NCBI GenBank assembly: GCA_900542425.1 | Contig: UQNQ01000001.1 | Coordinates: 62,001-126,000 of the forward strand | Origin: an uncultured Eubacteriales bacterium | Lineage (GTDB): Bacteria > Bacillota > Clostridia > Oscillospirales > CAG-272 | Reading direction: 5' to 3' | Length of the DNA stretch: 64,000 bases | Shown: piece by piece, positions 35,505 to 43,554 of the stretch | Layout of the letters: each line of letters starts with the position of its first letter | How positions within the stretch are numbered: position 1 is the first letter of the stretch | Notes under the pieces: generated by a model | What the model was told of the DNA's origin: nothing | Database searches by the model: none | The model's input: the letters and a program-made list of their open reading frames with translations, nothing else | Made by a program: the position numbers and the translations under genes

Positions 35505-36731
35505 TCAAAAGGAAAAGTGTTTCGGAAGTCCATTTTCAAACATCAGCGTCGGCTCTCCTTGGATTAAGGGGGCAATATAGGACAGGCATTCTTCGGTTAC
35601 CTGATTCCCCCGTTCATTGATCCATTCACGCGGAACCTTTTTTACGATATTGGCGATACCGGCAATGTCGGCAGCCTGAATTTCGATTTCATAGGGATTG
35701 TTTTTTTTGCGGAGGAACGTCATCATTTTGCCGCTTCCACCTGTGACGGCATATTGTACGGCAGCCCGTCCGATTTTTACGGATTCCTCAAGGTCTGTTC
35801 TAGAAGCAAAATGAGAAGCGCACCGCTGCGGCAGATTCAATTCTATCGAACGGATCTTGCAGCCGAATTTGTCTTTGACTGCATACTCCAGCGCCTTGGC
35901 GGTGCCGGCAAGATACTTGTGTCCGAAAGCATCGGCAGCGCCGCTCTGCGTTCCTTCTCCGACATATCTGCCATCCGCTGTGCGGATCCCCTCGGAAACG
36001 GCAACCACGACATTCGGATGCTTTTCAAAGGCTTTTTCGATATCCTCAAAGAAACATTCATAATCAAACGGAACCTCCGGCAGATAGACAAGATCGGGGG
36101 AGACATTGGTACAAAGAGAGGGAAGCGCCGCCGCTGCGGTAAGCCATCCCGCGTCACGTCCCATGATTTCCACGATGGTGACAGCTTTGACCGTATAAAC
36201 GGCAGTATCCCGCAAAATTTCCTGCATGGTAGCGCCGATAAATTTGGCGGCGGAACCAAACCCCGGAGTATGGTCGGTGCCGGCAAGATCGTTGTCAATG
36301 GTTTTCGGCACCCCTACGACATGCAAATCATATCCGGTCTCTTTTGTGAAACGGGAAAGTTTGGCAACGGTATCCATGGAATCGTTGCCGCCGATATAAA
36401 AGAAGTAGCGGATCTGATTCTCGCGGCAAACCGAAAGAATCTGTTCGTAGATCCTGCGGTTGTCTCCTTCAAAATCGGGAGGAAGTTTTTTTCGGCAGGA
36501 ACCGAGTGCGGCAGCAGGCGTATGTTCGAGTAGGGAAAGATCGGTTTCCGACAGATTGGAAAGGTCAATCAAGCGGCGTTCCAACACGCCTTCGATGCCG
36601 TTTCTTGCTCCGTAAATCTTTCCGATTCCATCACAGCCTATCGCGCCCCGTATCACGCCGGCAAGGGTTGCGTTGATGGCGGCGGTAGGACCGCCGGACT
36701 GACCGACAATGGCGTTTGCGAGTGTTTCCAT
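35505..36731 (-). CDS. 6-phosphofructokinase, PPi-dependent type
   Basis: This 408-residue PFK phosphorylates fructose 6-phosphate. The phosphoryl-donor loop reads G114-G-N-D117-S-M-D. Asp at the fourth position, where ATP-dependent enzymes have Gly, together with Lys143 in P-K-T-I-D-N-D indicates pyrophosphate as donor, making the step reversible. The usual third residue Asp is Asn116 here, which is a small departure. It occurs in a gene string with organic-acid enzymes. Confidence 0.88.
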   Translation of the reverse strand: METLANAIVGQSGGPTAAINATLAGVIRGAIGCDGIGKIYGARNGIEGVLERRLIDLSNLSETDLSLLEHTPAAALGSCRKKLPPDFEGDNRRIYEQILSVCRENQIRYFFYIGGNDSMDTVAKLSRFTKETGYDLHVVGVPKTIDNDLAGTDHTPGFGSAAKFIGATMQEILRDTAVYTVKAVTIVEIMGRDAGWLTAAAALPSLCTNVSPDLVYLPEVPFDYECFFEDIEKAFEKHPNVVVAVSEGIRTADGRYVGEGTQSGAADAFGHKYLAGTAKALEYAVKDKFGCKIRSIELNLPQRCASHFASRTDLEESVKIGRAAVQYAVTGGSGKMMTFLRKKNNPYEIEIQAADIAGIANIVKKVPREWINERGNQVTEECLSYIAPLIQGEPTLMFENGLPKHFSF

Positions 36732-36763
36732 AGAGTGGTCTCCTTTTCTATTCGTGAGAATTT

Positions 36764-36928
36764 TTATGGTGTTCGGATCGGCTTGGCCCCGCGTATGACA
36801 AGCGTGTCGGAAACGCGGAATTCCCAGCTTTTTGTTCCGTTTGATCGTTTATTATCTTTTGTCCGGTGCCGGTGAATCATTTCCGAGAGAAAACGGTATT
36901 CCCGTTCCGTCAAGGTGCCCGGCGCCAT
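36764..36928 (-). CDS. Small basic protein of unknown function (54 aa)
   Basis: I translated this by hand from the minus strand. ATG at 36928 follows an AAAGGAAG site by 6 bases and reads 54 codons to TAA at 36764. The N-terminus is M-A-P-G-T-L-T-E-R-E-Y-R-F-L-S-E-M-I-H-R-H-R. The rest is strongly basic and ends I-R-T-P. The first part could be one amphipathic helix and the second a short beta pair (S-W-E-F-R-V, T-L-V-I-R). It fits exactly between the AEC gene (37 bases) and the PFK gene (32 bases) on the same strand. I do not recognise the family. A basic DNA- or RNA-binding protein is possible. Confidence 0.6.
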   Translation of the reverse strand: MAPGTLTEREYRFLSEMIHRHRTKDNKRSNGTKSWEFRVSDTLVIRGAKPIRTP

Positions 36929-36965
36929 GGCACGCTTCCTTTCGGTTTTCTTCGCAAGAATAGAT

Positions 36966-37913
36966 TTATAAAATGAATTCTGTCAGCTTCATGACGAGTA
37001 GAATGGTGAATGGAGAGAGTATAGTTCCGATGCTGAGAAGCTGCGCGGCGTAAGTAGGCTTTGTTTCATAAAGCTCTGCAAAAATCGTAGTAAAGGCGGC
37101 TGGCGGCATGCTGGCGAGAACGACCATAAAAACGGAAAGATCAATGTCTGCAACGAGGGAGGAAATGCCGCAGAAGCGCAGGATGAACGCTGCAATAAGC
37201 GGAATGAAAATGAGTTTTACCGCACAGAAGTAGTAGATTTTCGGATTTGTGAAAAATTTTCTTATCGGCATTGACGCAACGAGCGCTCCTGTCACAATCA
37301 GAGAAAGAGGCGTACAGAGGCTCGACATGCTCTCAAGCACGGTCATCAGAAAATCCGGAATCGGGATACGAGCGATATAGATGCCAAGTCCGATGGCGGA
37401 GGGAACGGTTCCGAGGTTGATGAGCATTTTCCGAACGCTGATTTTGATGTCGTCTCTTCCGCGCGCCATGATGCAAACGCCATAGCTCCATACCGCGAGA
37501 TTATAGACAATTACATAAAACGCACCGTAAAAGAGTCCCGCTTCTCCGAAAAGCGCATTTAAGATCGGAAAGCCGACAAACGCACAGTTTGTGAAAACAC
37601 ATCCGAATTCATGAATCTTTTTCTCGTCCATGTCACCTACGCGGAAAAAGAATAACTTTGCGGCAACTATGAGAAAAAGATGAAGGATGACGGAGAAACC
37701 GAACACGATCATTCCGTTTTTCAAATGTGACGGGGAATATTCCAGTTTGATAACAGAGTATATGATCAAAAACGGCTGAGCGGCTTTTGCAACAAAACCG
37801 GAAAGCTTTTTTGTGAATTCTCCGTTTATGATGCCGGCTTTTTGCAGAATAAAACCGATCAGAATGAAAAGAAATAAAGAAAATGCTGTCGATAGTAAGG
37901 CTTCAAAATTCAT
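36966..37913 (-). CDS. AEC family transporter (auxin efflux carrier-like)
   Basis: This 315-residue integral membrane protein has about 10 hydrophobic segments and the AEC hallmarks: N-terminal I-G-F-I-L-Q-K-A-G, and N-C-A-F-V-G-F-P-I in the middle. Bacterial members often move malonate, malate or other carboxylates. Co-location with a 2-hydroxyacid dehydrogenase supports an organic-acid substrate (inference). Its start overlaps the uracil-DNA glycosylase stop by 4 bases. Confidence 0.88.
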   Translation of the reverse strand: MNFEALLSTAFSLFLFILIGFILQKAGIINGEFTKKLSGFVAKAAQPFLIIYSVIKLEYSPSHLKNGMIVFGFSVILHLFLIVAAKLFFFRVGDMDEKKIHEFGCVFTNCAFVGFPILNALFGEAGLFYGAFYVIVYNLAVWSYGVCIMARGRDDIKISVRKMLINLGTVPSAIGLGIYIARIPIPDFLMTVLESMSSLCTPLSLIVTGALVASMPIRKFFTNPKIYYFCAVKLIFIPLIAAFILRFCGISSLVADIDLSVFMVVLASMPPAAFTTIFAELYETKPTYAAQLLSIGTILSPFTILLVMKLTEFIL

Positions 37914-38470
37914 TTGATTTCATCAAGCCTCTCTTTGATCGCCATCATATCCGCCAGCATGTCATCTTTCTTTCGGGGATCACGCAAGAGCGCAGCGGGA
38001 TGATAGACCGCACATACGGAAAGGCCGCCATGGTCAAACCATTTGCCGTGTTCCGATGTGATTTTAAAGTCCGGCTTGATGATTCGCATGGCTGCAATGC
38101 GCCCAAGACACACAATCACATGCGGAGAGATGATCGACACCTGGGCGCGCAGATATCCGATACAGCAGTCCTCTTCCTCCGGCAACGGATCGCGGTTTTT
38201 GGGCGGACGGCATTTCAGAATGTTTGCAATGTATACGTCACCACGGTCGATTCCCACGGCATCAAGATATTTGTCAAGCAGCTTTCCTGCCGCTCCGACA
38301 AACGGAATTCCCGTTTCATCCTCGTGCTGTCCGGGCGCTTCTCCGACAAACATCAGCCTTGCGTTCGGATTGCCTGTCCCGAACACGATGTTTGTTCTTG
38401 TCTTATAAAGTTCGCATGCTTTGCATGTTTCGCAGGAAGCTTGAATTTCGTCGAGTGTTTTGAAGTCCAT
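37910..38470 (-). CDS. Uracil-DNA glycosylase, family 4 (iron-sulfur)
   Basis: This 186-residue base-excision repair enzyme has the family motif G-E-A-P-G-x-x-E-D-E-x-G-I-P-F-V-G and the second motif V-Y-H-P-A-A-L-L-R. The N-terminal cysteines (C13, C16, C19) and the later Cys pair near K-C-R-P-P-K-N-R-D provide the [4Fe-4S] ligands. It removes uracil from DNA. It is first in the long leftward gene string. Confidence 0.92.
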   Translation of the reverse strand: MDFKTLDEIQASCETCKACELYKTRTNIVFGTGNPNARLMFVGEAPGQHEDETGIPFVGAAGKLLDKYLDAVGIDRGDVYIANILKCRPPKNRDPLPEEEDCCIGYLRAQVSIISPHVIVCLGRIAAMRIIKPDFKITSEHGKWFDHGGLSVCAVYHPAALLRDPRKKDDMLADMMAIKERLDEIK

Positions 38471-38531
38471 ATGTCACCTCTTATGCGCCGCCTCAGGCAA
38501 GAATCTTCGAAATACAGTCGTGCTTTTCCAT

Positions 38532-38577
38532 AAGAAAAAACCGTCTGCGGCTATTTTACCACAAACGGCTTTTTCTT
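38532..38577 (-). terminator. Terminator of mecA
   Basis: A long stem (AAGAAAAAACCGT / ACGGCTTTTTCTT) also has inner pairing of CCGTTTGTGG with CCGCAGACGG. It ends in T residues on the minus strand and separates mecA from the uracil-DNA glycosylase gene. Confidence 0.82.
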
Positions 38578-38612
38578 GCAATTGTATTTTAGAATTTATT
38601 AAGGAAACTTTT

Positions 38613-39230
38613 TTATTTTGCGACCGCTGCGAGTGTGTGAACGGCATCACCGTCACAGAAGCACCGACAATGCTCCTTCAGATACGGAATGGAGTTTTCG
38701 CTTTCCAAACGGGTACCGAACTCTCCGATAAAAAGGTTTTCTCTGAGATATTTCGCCTTTTTACCCTGTGCGATAGGTACGGTTTCAAAAATAAGAAGAA
38801 AGTAACGGTGCTTTTTTTGAGGAATTTCTTCAACAAAGGCGCCGCTTTTGGCTGTATAACCGCGCCTTGCGAGAAATTTACAAACACGCATGAGATTTTC
38901 CGCGTCCTCGAACTGGTAGACGGCACAGACTTCCTTTGGAACGACGGCAGCCGTTTTTTCATTTGTGTAATTCATGTTGCCGGCGGACGGGAGTTCATTT
39001 TTTTGCAGTTTGGTTATGTAAATTTCACAGCCGCCGTTTTTTTCCGGATATACTTGAATGTAGATGCGCCCCGCCGCCGCGTCAAAGCCGGTCTCGTGTT
39101 TCGCATAATCGAGTATGCTCCAGACGGCTTTCCGTGTTTCTGTATTGTCATAATCAATTTTGTCGCATGTGAGGTCGTATTTAATCATATCAAACGGCGT
39201 TAAAATGACTTTTAGCTTATCCTGTCCCAT
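38613..39230 (-). CDS. mecA: MecA-like ClpC adaptor protein
   Basis: This 205-residue protein has an N-terminal substrate-binding segment (K-V-I-L-T-P-F-D-M-I-K-Y-D-L). An acidic middle leads to the C-terminal MecA domain with F-E-D-A-E-N-L-M-R-V-C-K-F-L and P-Q-K-K-H-R-Y-F-L-L-I-F. MecA delivers proteins to the ClpCP protease. The start is not certain: ATG 39230 gives the best family length, but its ribosome binding site (TTGGAA) is weak, and ATG 39257 is in frame upstream. Confidence 0.82.
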   Translation of the reverse strand: MGQDKLKVILTPFDMIKYDLTCDKIDYDNTETRKAVWSILDYAKHETGFDAAAGRIYIQVYPEKNGGCEIYITKLQKNELPSAGNMNYTNEKTAAVVPKEVCAVYQFEDAENLMRVCKFLARRGYTAKSGAFVEEIPQKKHRYFLLIFETVPIAQGKKAKYLRENLFIGEFGTRLESENSIPYLKEHCRCFCDGDAVHTLAAVAK

Positions 39231-39535
39231 CAGACTGAGTTCCAAAATGATCACCATCCAAATTATATTTTCATATAAGCAGAGATTCCGCAGATAATTT
39301 TGTCTTTTGCAGCAGTCTTTTTGAGAGAACGGATTTCTTAACAAAGACGTATCGGATATCTTAAATCATAAGGACTGCGTGCTATACTACATTATAAGCA
39401 TAAATCTTCAAAAAAGCCATACACAAATTTATGGTATTTTTCATATCTCCCGCCCGGCTCCTTCCCGTTAAATATGAAAAATACCCTTACTACGGCTGTT
39501 TTTGGATTTTGAAATCTGTTTTTTTCTTCTGCTAC
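39231..39535. other. Divergent intergenic region between mecA and trpS
   Basis: This region contains an unexplained hairpin (39433-39485) and the trpS promoter just to its right. No T-box element was found. A TATACT box near 39393 lacks a good -35. Confidence 0.5.
39433..39485 (+). ncRNA. Candidate small RNA: 14-bp hairpin with C-rich loop
   Basis: GGTATTTTTCATAT and ATATGAAAAATACC form a perfect 14-base stem closing a 25-base loop that contains CTCCC, CCCGG and CTCCTTCCC. Such C-rich single-stranded loops are complementary to Shine-Dalgarno sequences and occur in Gram-positive regulatory RNAs. A TATACT box about 35 bases upstream and a T-run about 40 bases downstream could bound a transcript. 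No family is recognised. Confidence 0.4.
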
Positions 39536-39563
39536 TTGAAAAAATATGAGAATGTGGTATGAT
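39536..39563 (+). promoter_or_regulatory. Sigma-A promoter of trpS
   Basis: TTGAAA (39536-39541) and TATGAT (39558-39563) have a 16-base spacer. The leader is about 55 bases, too short for a T-box. Confidence 0.7.
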
Positions 39564-39622
39564 ATTGGTAAGCATAGACAGCTTAGGGTTTACGGATAAT
39601 CAAGAAATTTGAGGTAAAATAA

Positions 39623-40639
39623 ATGGAATTTACGACAGATAAAAAAACGGCATTTCCCGGTGCGCAACCCAGCGGAAATCTTACGATAGGAAATTATCTC
39701 GGTGCGCTGCGCAACTGGGTGAAGCTGCAAAATGATTTATGCAAGGATTATAATTTTCTTTATGCTGTGATGGACATGCATGCCATCACAGTGCGCCAGG
39801 TGCCTGCGGATTTACGCCGTCGGACGATGGAAACCGTTGCAATCTATATGGCATGCGGCATTGATCCTGAAAAAAGCCTTCTGTTTGTGCAGAGCCATGT
39901 TCCTGCTCATGCGCAGCTCGGCTGGGTACTGGATTGCTATACTATGTTCGGTGAGCTTTCCAGAATGACGCAATTTAAGGATAAAAGTGCAAAAAATGCA
40001 CAAAATATCAATGCGGGACTTTTCACCTATCCTGCTCTGATGGCTGCTGATATTTTGCTTTATCAGGCATCCCTTGTTCCTGTTGGAATCGATCAGAAGC
40101 AGCATATCGAGATCACGCGCGATATTGCGGAACGGTTCAATCAGATTTACGGAGAGACTTTTGTGATTCCGGAGGGGTATATCCCGGAAACGGGAACCAA
40201 GATCTGCTCGCTTGCCGATCCTTCCAAAAAAATGAGCAAGTCGGATGAAAATCCGAACGGCTGCGTTTTGATATTGGATTCTAAAGACGATATTATCCGT
40301 AAATTCAAAAGAGCTGTGACGGATAGCGATACGGTGGTTCGATATGCCGATGGCAAAGATGGAATCAACAATCTGATGACCATTTATTCCTGTTTTACAG
40401 GGAAGTCTTTTGATGAAATCGAAAGAGAATTCGACGGACGCGGTTACGGAGATTTCAAGCTTGCTGTCGGGGAGAGCTGCGCTGACGGGCTTGCGCCGAT
40501 TCAGGAAACATATCGCAGACTGATGGCTGATCGCGCATATTTGGAGAATCTGCTTAAGGAGAACGCGGAAAAAGCGTCGTATATCGCGCGTCGCACACTT
40601 TCCAAGGTGTACCGCAAAATCGGCTTTTTGGCCGTATAA
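39623..40639 (+). CDS. trpS: Tryptophanyl-tRNA synthetase
   Basis: This 338-residue class I synthetase has P-G-A-Q-P-S-G-N-L-T-I-G-N (HIGH-equivalent T-I-G-N) near residues 13-24 and K-K-M-S-K-S near 203. Length and motif order are normal. It charges tRNA-Trp. The following gene begins 16 bases downstream, so the two may be co-transcribed. No T-box precedes it, unlike many Firmicutes trpS genes. Confidence 0.96.
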   Translation: MEFTTDKKTAFPGAQPSGNLTIGNYLGALRNWVKLQNDLCKDYNFLYAVMDMHAITVRQVPADLRRRTMETVAIYMACGIDPEKSLLFVQSHVPAHAQLGWVLDCYTMFGELSRMTQFKDKSAKNAQNINAGLFTYPALMAADILLYQASLVPVGIDQKQHIEITRDIAERFNQIYGETFVIPEGYIPETGTKICSLADPSKKMSKSDENPNGCVLILDSKDDIIRKFKRAVTDSDTVVRYADGKDGINNLMTIYSCFTGKSFDEIEREFDGRGYGDFKLAVGESCADGLAPIQETYRRLMADRAYLENLLKENAEKASYIARRTLSKVYRKIGFLAV

Positions 40640-40655
40640 CTTTGAGGATAAAATC

Positions 40656-41756
40656 ATGCCGGATTTCGTTTTTACGTCAGAAACAATGTTTTGTCTGCTT
40701 GCCATTTGTGCGGCGTTTGCCGTTTCTTTGGCTGCGACTCCACTTGCCGGAAAACTCGCTGCAAAATGCGGTTGCTTTGACCGGCCGGACGGCGCGCGTA
40801 AGCTTCATAAGGTTCCCGTGCCGTATTTCGGGGGACTTGCTATTCTTGCAGGGTTTGTTTGTTCGGTAGTGATTTTTTCGTTTGTTATGCTGGATACAAT
40901 CCCGCAGAACATCGCGGTGATGGTCATCGGCGGAATGAGCATTTGTTTTGTCGGCGTAATTGACGACATGTACGACATGCCCGCGCTGCTGAAACTGTTC
41001 TTTCAAATTGCGGTTTCTGCTTTTACAGCCTGCTTTGGCGGGGCGATTGAATACACGACGATTTTAGATAAAACGATCGTACTGGGAGCTTTTTCGGTGC
41101 CTGTAACCGTACTTTGGATGGTTCTCATTATCAATGCGGTAAATTTGATCGATGGACTTGACGGACTGGCAAGTGGTGTTTCAGCTCTGGAATCGTTTGC
41201 GCTTCTTGTCACCTCCTTGATTATGGGAAATACGGTATGTATGATCGCATCTGCCGCACTTTGCGGCGCTGTGCTTGGTTTTTTGCCGTTCAATGCGAAC
41301 CGTGCAACGATTTTTATGGGAGATGCGGGTTCGATGTTTATCGGCTATGTGATGGCGTGTATTTCCGTTTTCGGATTGTTCAAGGCACAGGCTCTTTTTT
41401 CAATTGTTGTACCGGCGCTTATTTTTGCCTTGCCGATTTTGGATACGATGCTTGCCTTTTTCAGAAGAATCGCCAAGGGACAGAGTCCATTTAAAGCGGA
41501 TCGTTCTCACCTTCATCATAAGCTGATTGACAGCGGCTTTACACCGAAGCAGTCTGTCATTGTGATTTACTGTGCGTCTGCGGTATTTTGTGTTGCCTCC
41601 ATTCTGTTTATGAAATATAAAATTCTGTCGGGAGTACTTGTGCTTGCGGATCTTGTGCTTTTGGAGATCTTTAAGCATTGGCGATGGTTTTTCGGTGGAA
41701 AAGAGAAACCGTTACCGCAAAAAGCGTCTGCCGAGAACGCCGAGAAATCCGGCTGA
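40656..41756 (+). CDS. Undecaprenyl-phosphate sugar-1-phosphate transferase (TagO/WecA type)
   Basis: This 366-residue polytopic membrane enzyme belongs to glycosyltransferase family 4. It joins N-acetylglucosamine 1-phosphate to undecaprenyl phosphate, beginning teichoic acid or other wall glycan synthesis. The catalytic motifs are G-V-I-D-D-M-Y-D near 110, N-L-I-D-G-L-D-G-L-A near 165, F-M-G-D-A-G-S near 223, and the cytoplasmic D-R-S-H-L-H-H-K-L near 284. MraY is excluded by that last HIH-type motif. A short hydrophilic tail follows. Confidence 0.92.
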   Translation: MPDFVFTSETMFCLLAICAAFAVSLAATPLAGKLAAKCGCFDRPDGARKLHKVPVPYFGGLAILAGFVCSVVIFSFVMLDTIPQNIAVMVIGGMSICFVGVIDDMYDMPALLKLFFQIAVSAFTACFGGAIEYTTILDKTIVLGAFSVPVTVLWMVLIINAVNLIDGLDGLASGVSALESFALLVTSLIMGNTVCMIASAALCGAVLGFLPFNANRATIFMGDAGSMFIGYVMACISVFGLFKAQALFSIVVPALIFALPILDTMLAFFRRIAKGQSPFKADRSHLHHKLIDSGFTPKQSVIVIYCASAVFCVASILFMKYKILSGVLVLADLVLLEIFKHWRWFFGGKEKPLPQKASAENAEKSG

Positions 41757-41781
41757 TTTTTAAAGGAAAGGAAGAACGGTT

Positions 41782-42552
41782 TTGTTAAAAAAAATATTTG
41801 CCAATAAAAATGTTTTGACAATGATGTCTATTCTGTCCGTTCTTCTTGCTTTTGCGCTTGTCTGCGCGCTCTGTTTATTTGCGATGGATAGACTTGGAAT
41901 TGTCAAATTGTCTTTTTCCGCTTCTCAAGAAACGGGCGGCGTCTCTGCGGAAACGGACTTTCCTTTGCCCGCGCATACCGCAAAGACGCCTTCTGTTTCC
42001 GCTGTAACCGGAGGAATTCCGGTGTTTGAAACGGTGATAGAGGATATTCCTTTTTCAGACAGCTATTATATCAAGATGCAAATATCCGCCGATCAGACGG
42101 CAGGAGATGATTTGCCGGAACCGGGGACTTATGAAATATGGCGCTATGGCGATAAATATAAAATTCACCGATACAACAGCAATAATGAAACAGAACTTGT
42201 TGTTACATGTGACGGGAACCGCCTGCAGGTCATTGATTATCTCAATACGTCCAGCATGTATTATGATGTTTCCGACGGATATACCTTTGAAAAGGTAGCG
42301 CCGTATCCGGATTTTCATTTCCTTTCCGATGTTGAGTATGAAATATTTGAATATTCGGAATCCGAAGATATTTGCAGTGCAGCGCTGGAATATGCTTCGC
42401 TTTCTACGGTCGATAATATTGTTTTTTCTATGTCAACCGGAATGCTTCATTCTTTTTCCCGTTACCGCGCCGGACGAATCATATGGAAAATTGACATGCT
42501 TTCCTTTGATTTGGATTTTGATTTCATGGATTATATGTTCAGCATCAATTAG
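41782..42552 (+). CDS. Membrane-anchored extracytoplasmic protein of unknown function
   Basis: This 256-residue protein starts at TTG 41782 after GGAAAGGAAG. One N-terminal transmembrane segment (about 12-33) is followed by a Ser/Thr linker and an extracellular domain of about 190 residues rich in Tyr and Asp. The outer domain has alternating strands (Y-Y-I-K-M-Q-I-S, Y-E-I-W-R-Y-G-D-K-Y-K-I-H-R-Y). That pattern resembles LolA/DUF4412-like beta sheets, but I cannot assign a family. It lies 25 bases after the TagO/WecA gene and may be co-transcribed. It converges with the three-gene cassette with only 3 bases between stops. Confidence 0.65.
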   Translation: MLKKIFANKNVLTMMSILSVLLAFALVCALCLFAMDRLGIVKLSFSASQETGGVSAETDFPLPAHTAKTPSVSAVTGGIPVFETVIEDIPFSDSYYIKMQISADQTAGDDLPEPGTYEIWRYGDKYKIHRYNSNNETELVVTCDGNRLQVIDYLNTSSMYYDVSDGYTFEKVAPYPDFHFLSDVEYEIFEYSESEDICSAALEYASLSTVDNIVFSMSTGMLHSFSRYRAGRIIWKIDMLSFDLDFDFMDYMFSIN

Positions 42553-42555
42553 AAA

Positions 42556-42912
42556 TTAAGTAAGAATAATGGCAAGAATGACCGTTAAAAGCGCAAGATT
42601 GTCTCCGGAATCGCCGTGAAGCATTGCAAGAAGCAGACCGAACATAAGAAGGTCTTCCGCAGATATTTTTTCGAGCAATCCGCTGAGTCCCCCAAATAGC
42701 CCTGCCGGCTTTGCTTCGGACGGAGGCATTTCAGATGGCGTCGCGTGTTTCGGCTTTGGCGCTTCTTGTTTTTCCGGAATCGGCGGTTCCGGTTCGTATT
42801 TTTTATCTTCCGCATACATACTTCCATTGTAGTCCGGCGGAACTGTAATTTTAGGTCTCATCCTTGCGTCAGGTTCAATAGAACCATAGCTTCGGCTATA
42901 AATTTTTGTCAC
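42556..42912 (-). CDS. Unknown Pro-rich protein with C-terminal hydrophobic hairpin (cassette gene 3)
   Basis: This 118-residue protein is read from GTG 42912. ATG 42954 is in frame but lacks a ribosome binding site and would overlap the previous gene by 38 bases. The GAGGGGG sequence is very close to the GTG, so the start is uncertain. A polar N-terminus leads to a Pro/Glu/Lys linker (about 40-70). At the end, two hydrophobic helices (D-L-L-M-F-G-L-L-L-A-M-L and L-A-L-L-T-V-I-L-A-I-I-L) flank a polar turn. It could be a small membrane hairpin. Third gene of an overlapping cassette. Confidence 0.6.
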   Translation of the reverse strand: MTKIYSRSYGSIEPDARMRPKITVPPDYNGSMYAEDKKYEPEPPIPEKQEAPKPKHATPSEMPPSEAKPAGLFGGLSGLLEKISAEDLLMFGLLLAMLHGDSGDNLALLTVILAIILT

Positions 42913-42916
42913 CCCC

Positions 42917-43303
42917 TCACATAAAATTCTTGAAGTAGCCTGCCATTTCGGCAAGCCGCATCATATTCAGCATTTTATCGACTTTCTCTCTGCGCTTGTC
43001 ATCAAGATAGGGCTTTAGTGCGGCGAGCAGCGCGCGTGTGTTTTTGATGTTTCTTGCGAGTCCCGGTTCCGGAGCCAATGATGCAGGAAGCGTTGTTTCT
43101 TCCGTTTTGGAAGCCGCTTCAGACGATACATCGGCAGTGTCTGCGGATGCGTCTGCCGGCATTGGTTCTGCTGACACATCTTCCGCTGCCGGAGACCCTT
43201 TTCCTTCCGTTTCCGTCATGGTATCGGCAAGAGATTTGATTTGTGCCATCATGGCGGGGTTGGACAGGAGCTTGTCGAGCTTAGCGCTAAAATCATCGTT
43301 CAT
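42917..43303 (-). CDS. Unknown acidic/low-complexity helical protein (cassette gene 2)
   Basis: This 128-residue protein begins in an ATGA overlap with gene 1. A helical N-terminus (N-D-D-F-S-A-K-L-D-K-L-L-S-N-P-A-M-M) is followed by an Ala/Asp/Ser/Glu-rich low-complexity middle (about 30-80). A basic helical C-terminus contains L-L-A-A-L-K-P-Y-L-D-D-K-R-R-E-K-V-D-K. No family is assigned. A very similar C-terminal helix pair occurs, to my recollection, in unnamed Clostridia proteins; that is not verified. Confidence 0.65.
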   Translation of the reverse strand: MNDDFSAKLDKLLSNPAMMAQIKSLADTMTETEGKGSPAAEDVSAEPMPADASADTADVSSEAASKTEETTLPASLAPEPGLARNIKNTRALLAALKPYLDDKRREKVDKMLNMMRLAEMAGYFKNFM

Positions 43304-43554
43304 CCCATACCGCCTCCGTTAAGCGTTTTGAAAATGATTTCTGCGCGGTCACGTCCGACATTTTGTATGAGTCGGTTGATATCATCCGGACCTGCTCTTT
43401 TCAGCATGGTGCGTATTTTTGAGATATCCGCAGTTTGAGATGCGGCTATTTTTTCATCAAAGCCGATTGCGGACGCAATTAGGCGTACTTTGTTTTTTAA
43501 CTCCTCATCGCTGAGGGAAAGTAATGAATCGAGCATTTTTTGATTGATTTCCAT
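43300..43554 (-). CDS. Unknown small helical protein (cassette gene 1)
   Basis: This 84-residue protein starts at ATG 43554 after GGAGG; ATG 43566 sits upstream of that site and is rejected. It is predicted to be all helical: L-S-L-S-D-E-E-L-K-N-K-V-R-L-I-A-S-A-I-G-F-D, then A-D-I-S-K-I-R-T-M-L-K-R and A-E-I-I-F-K-T-L. There is no membrane segment. First gene of the leftward cassette, divergent from the gene at 43768. Function is unknown. Confidence 0.68.
   Translation of the reverse strand: MEINQKMLDSLLSLSDEELKNKVRLIASAIGFDEKIAASQTADISKIRTMLKRAGPDDINRLIQNVGRDRAEIIFKTLNGGGMG

Noticed and set aside
35754..36533. 259-codon plus-strand ORF opposite the phosphofructokinase gene
   Set aside because: It is an antisense frame of a gene with strong motifs.
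39345..39622. A tryptophan T-box before trpS
   Set aside because: The predicted leader after the promoter is only about 55 bases and no T-box core is present.
39812..40705. 297-codon minus-strand ORF opposite trpS
   Set aside because: trpS motifs are clear on the plus strand; the antisense product has no recognisable features.
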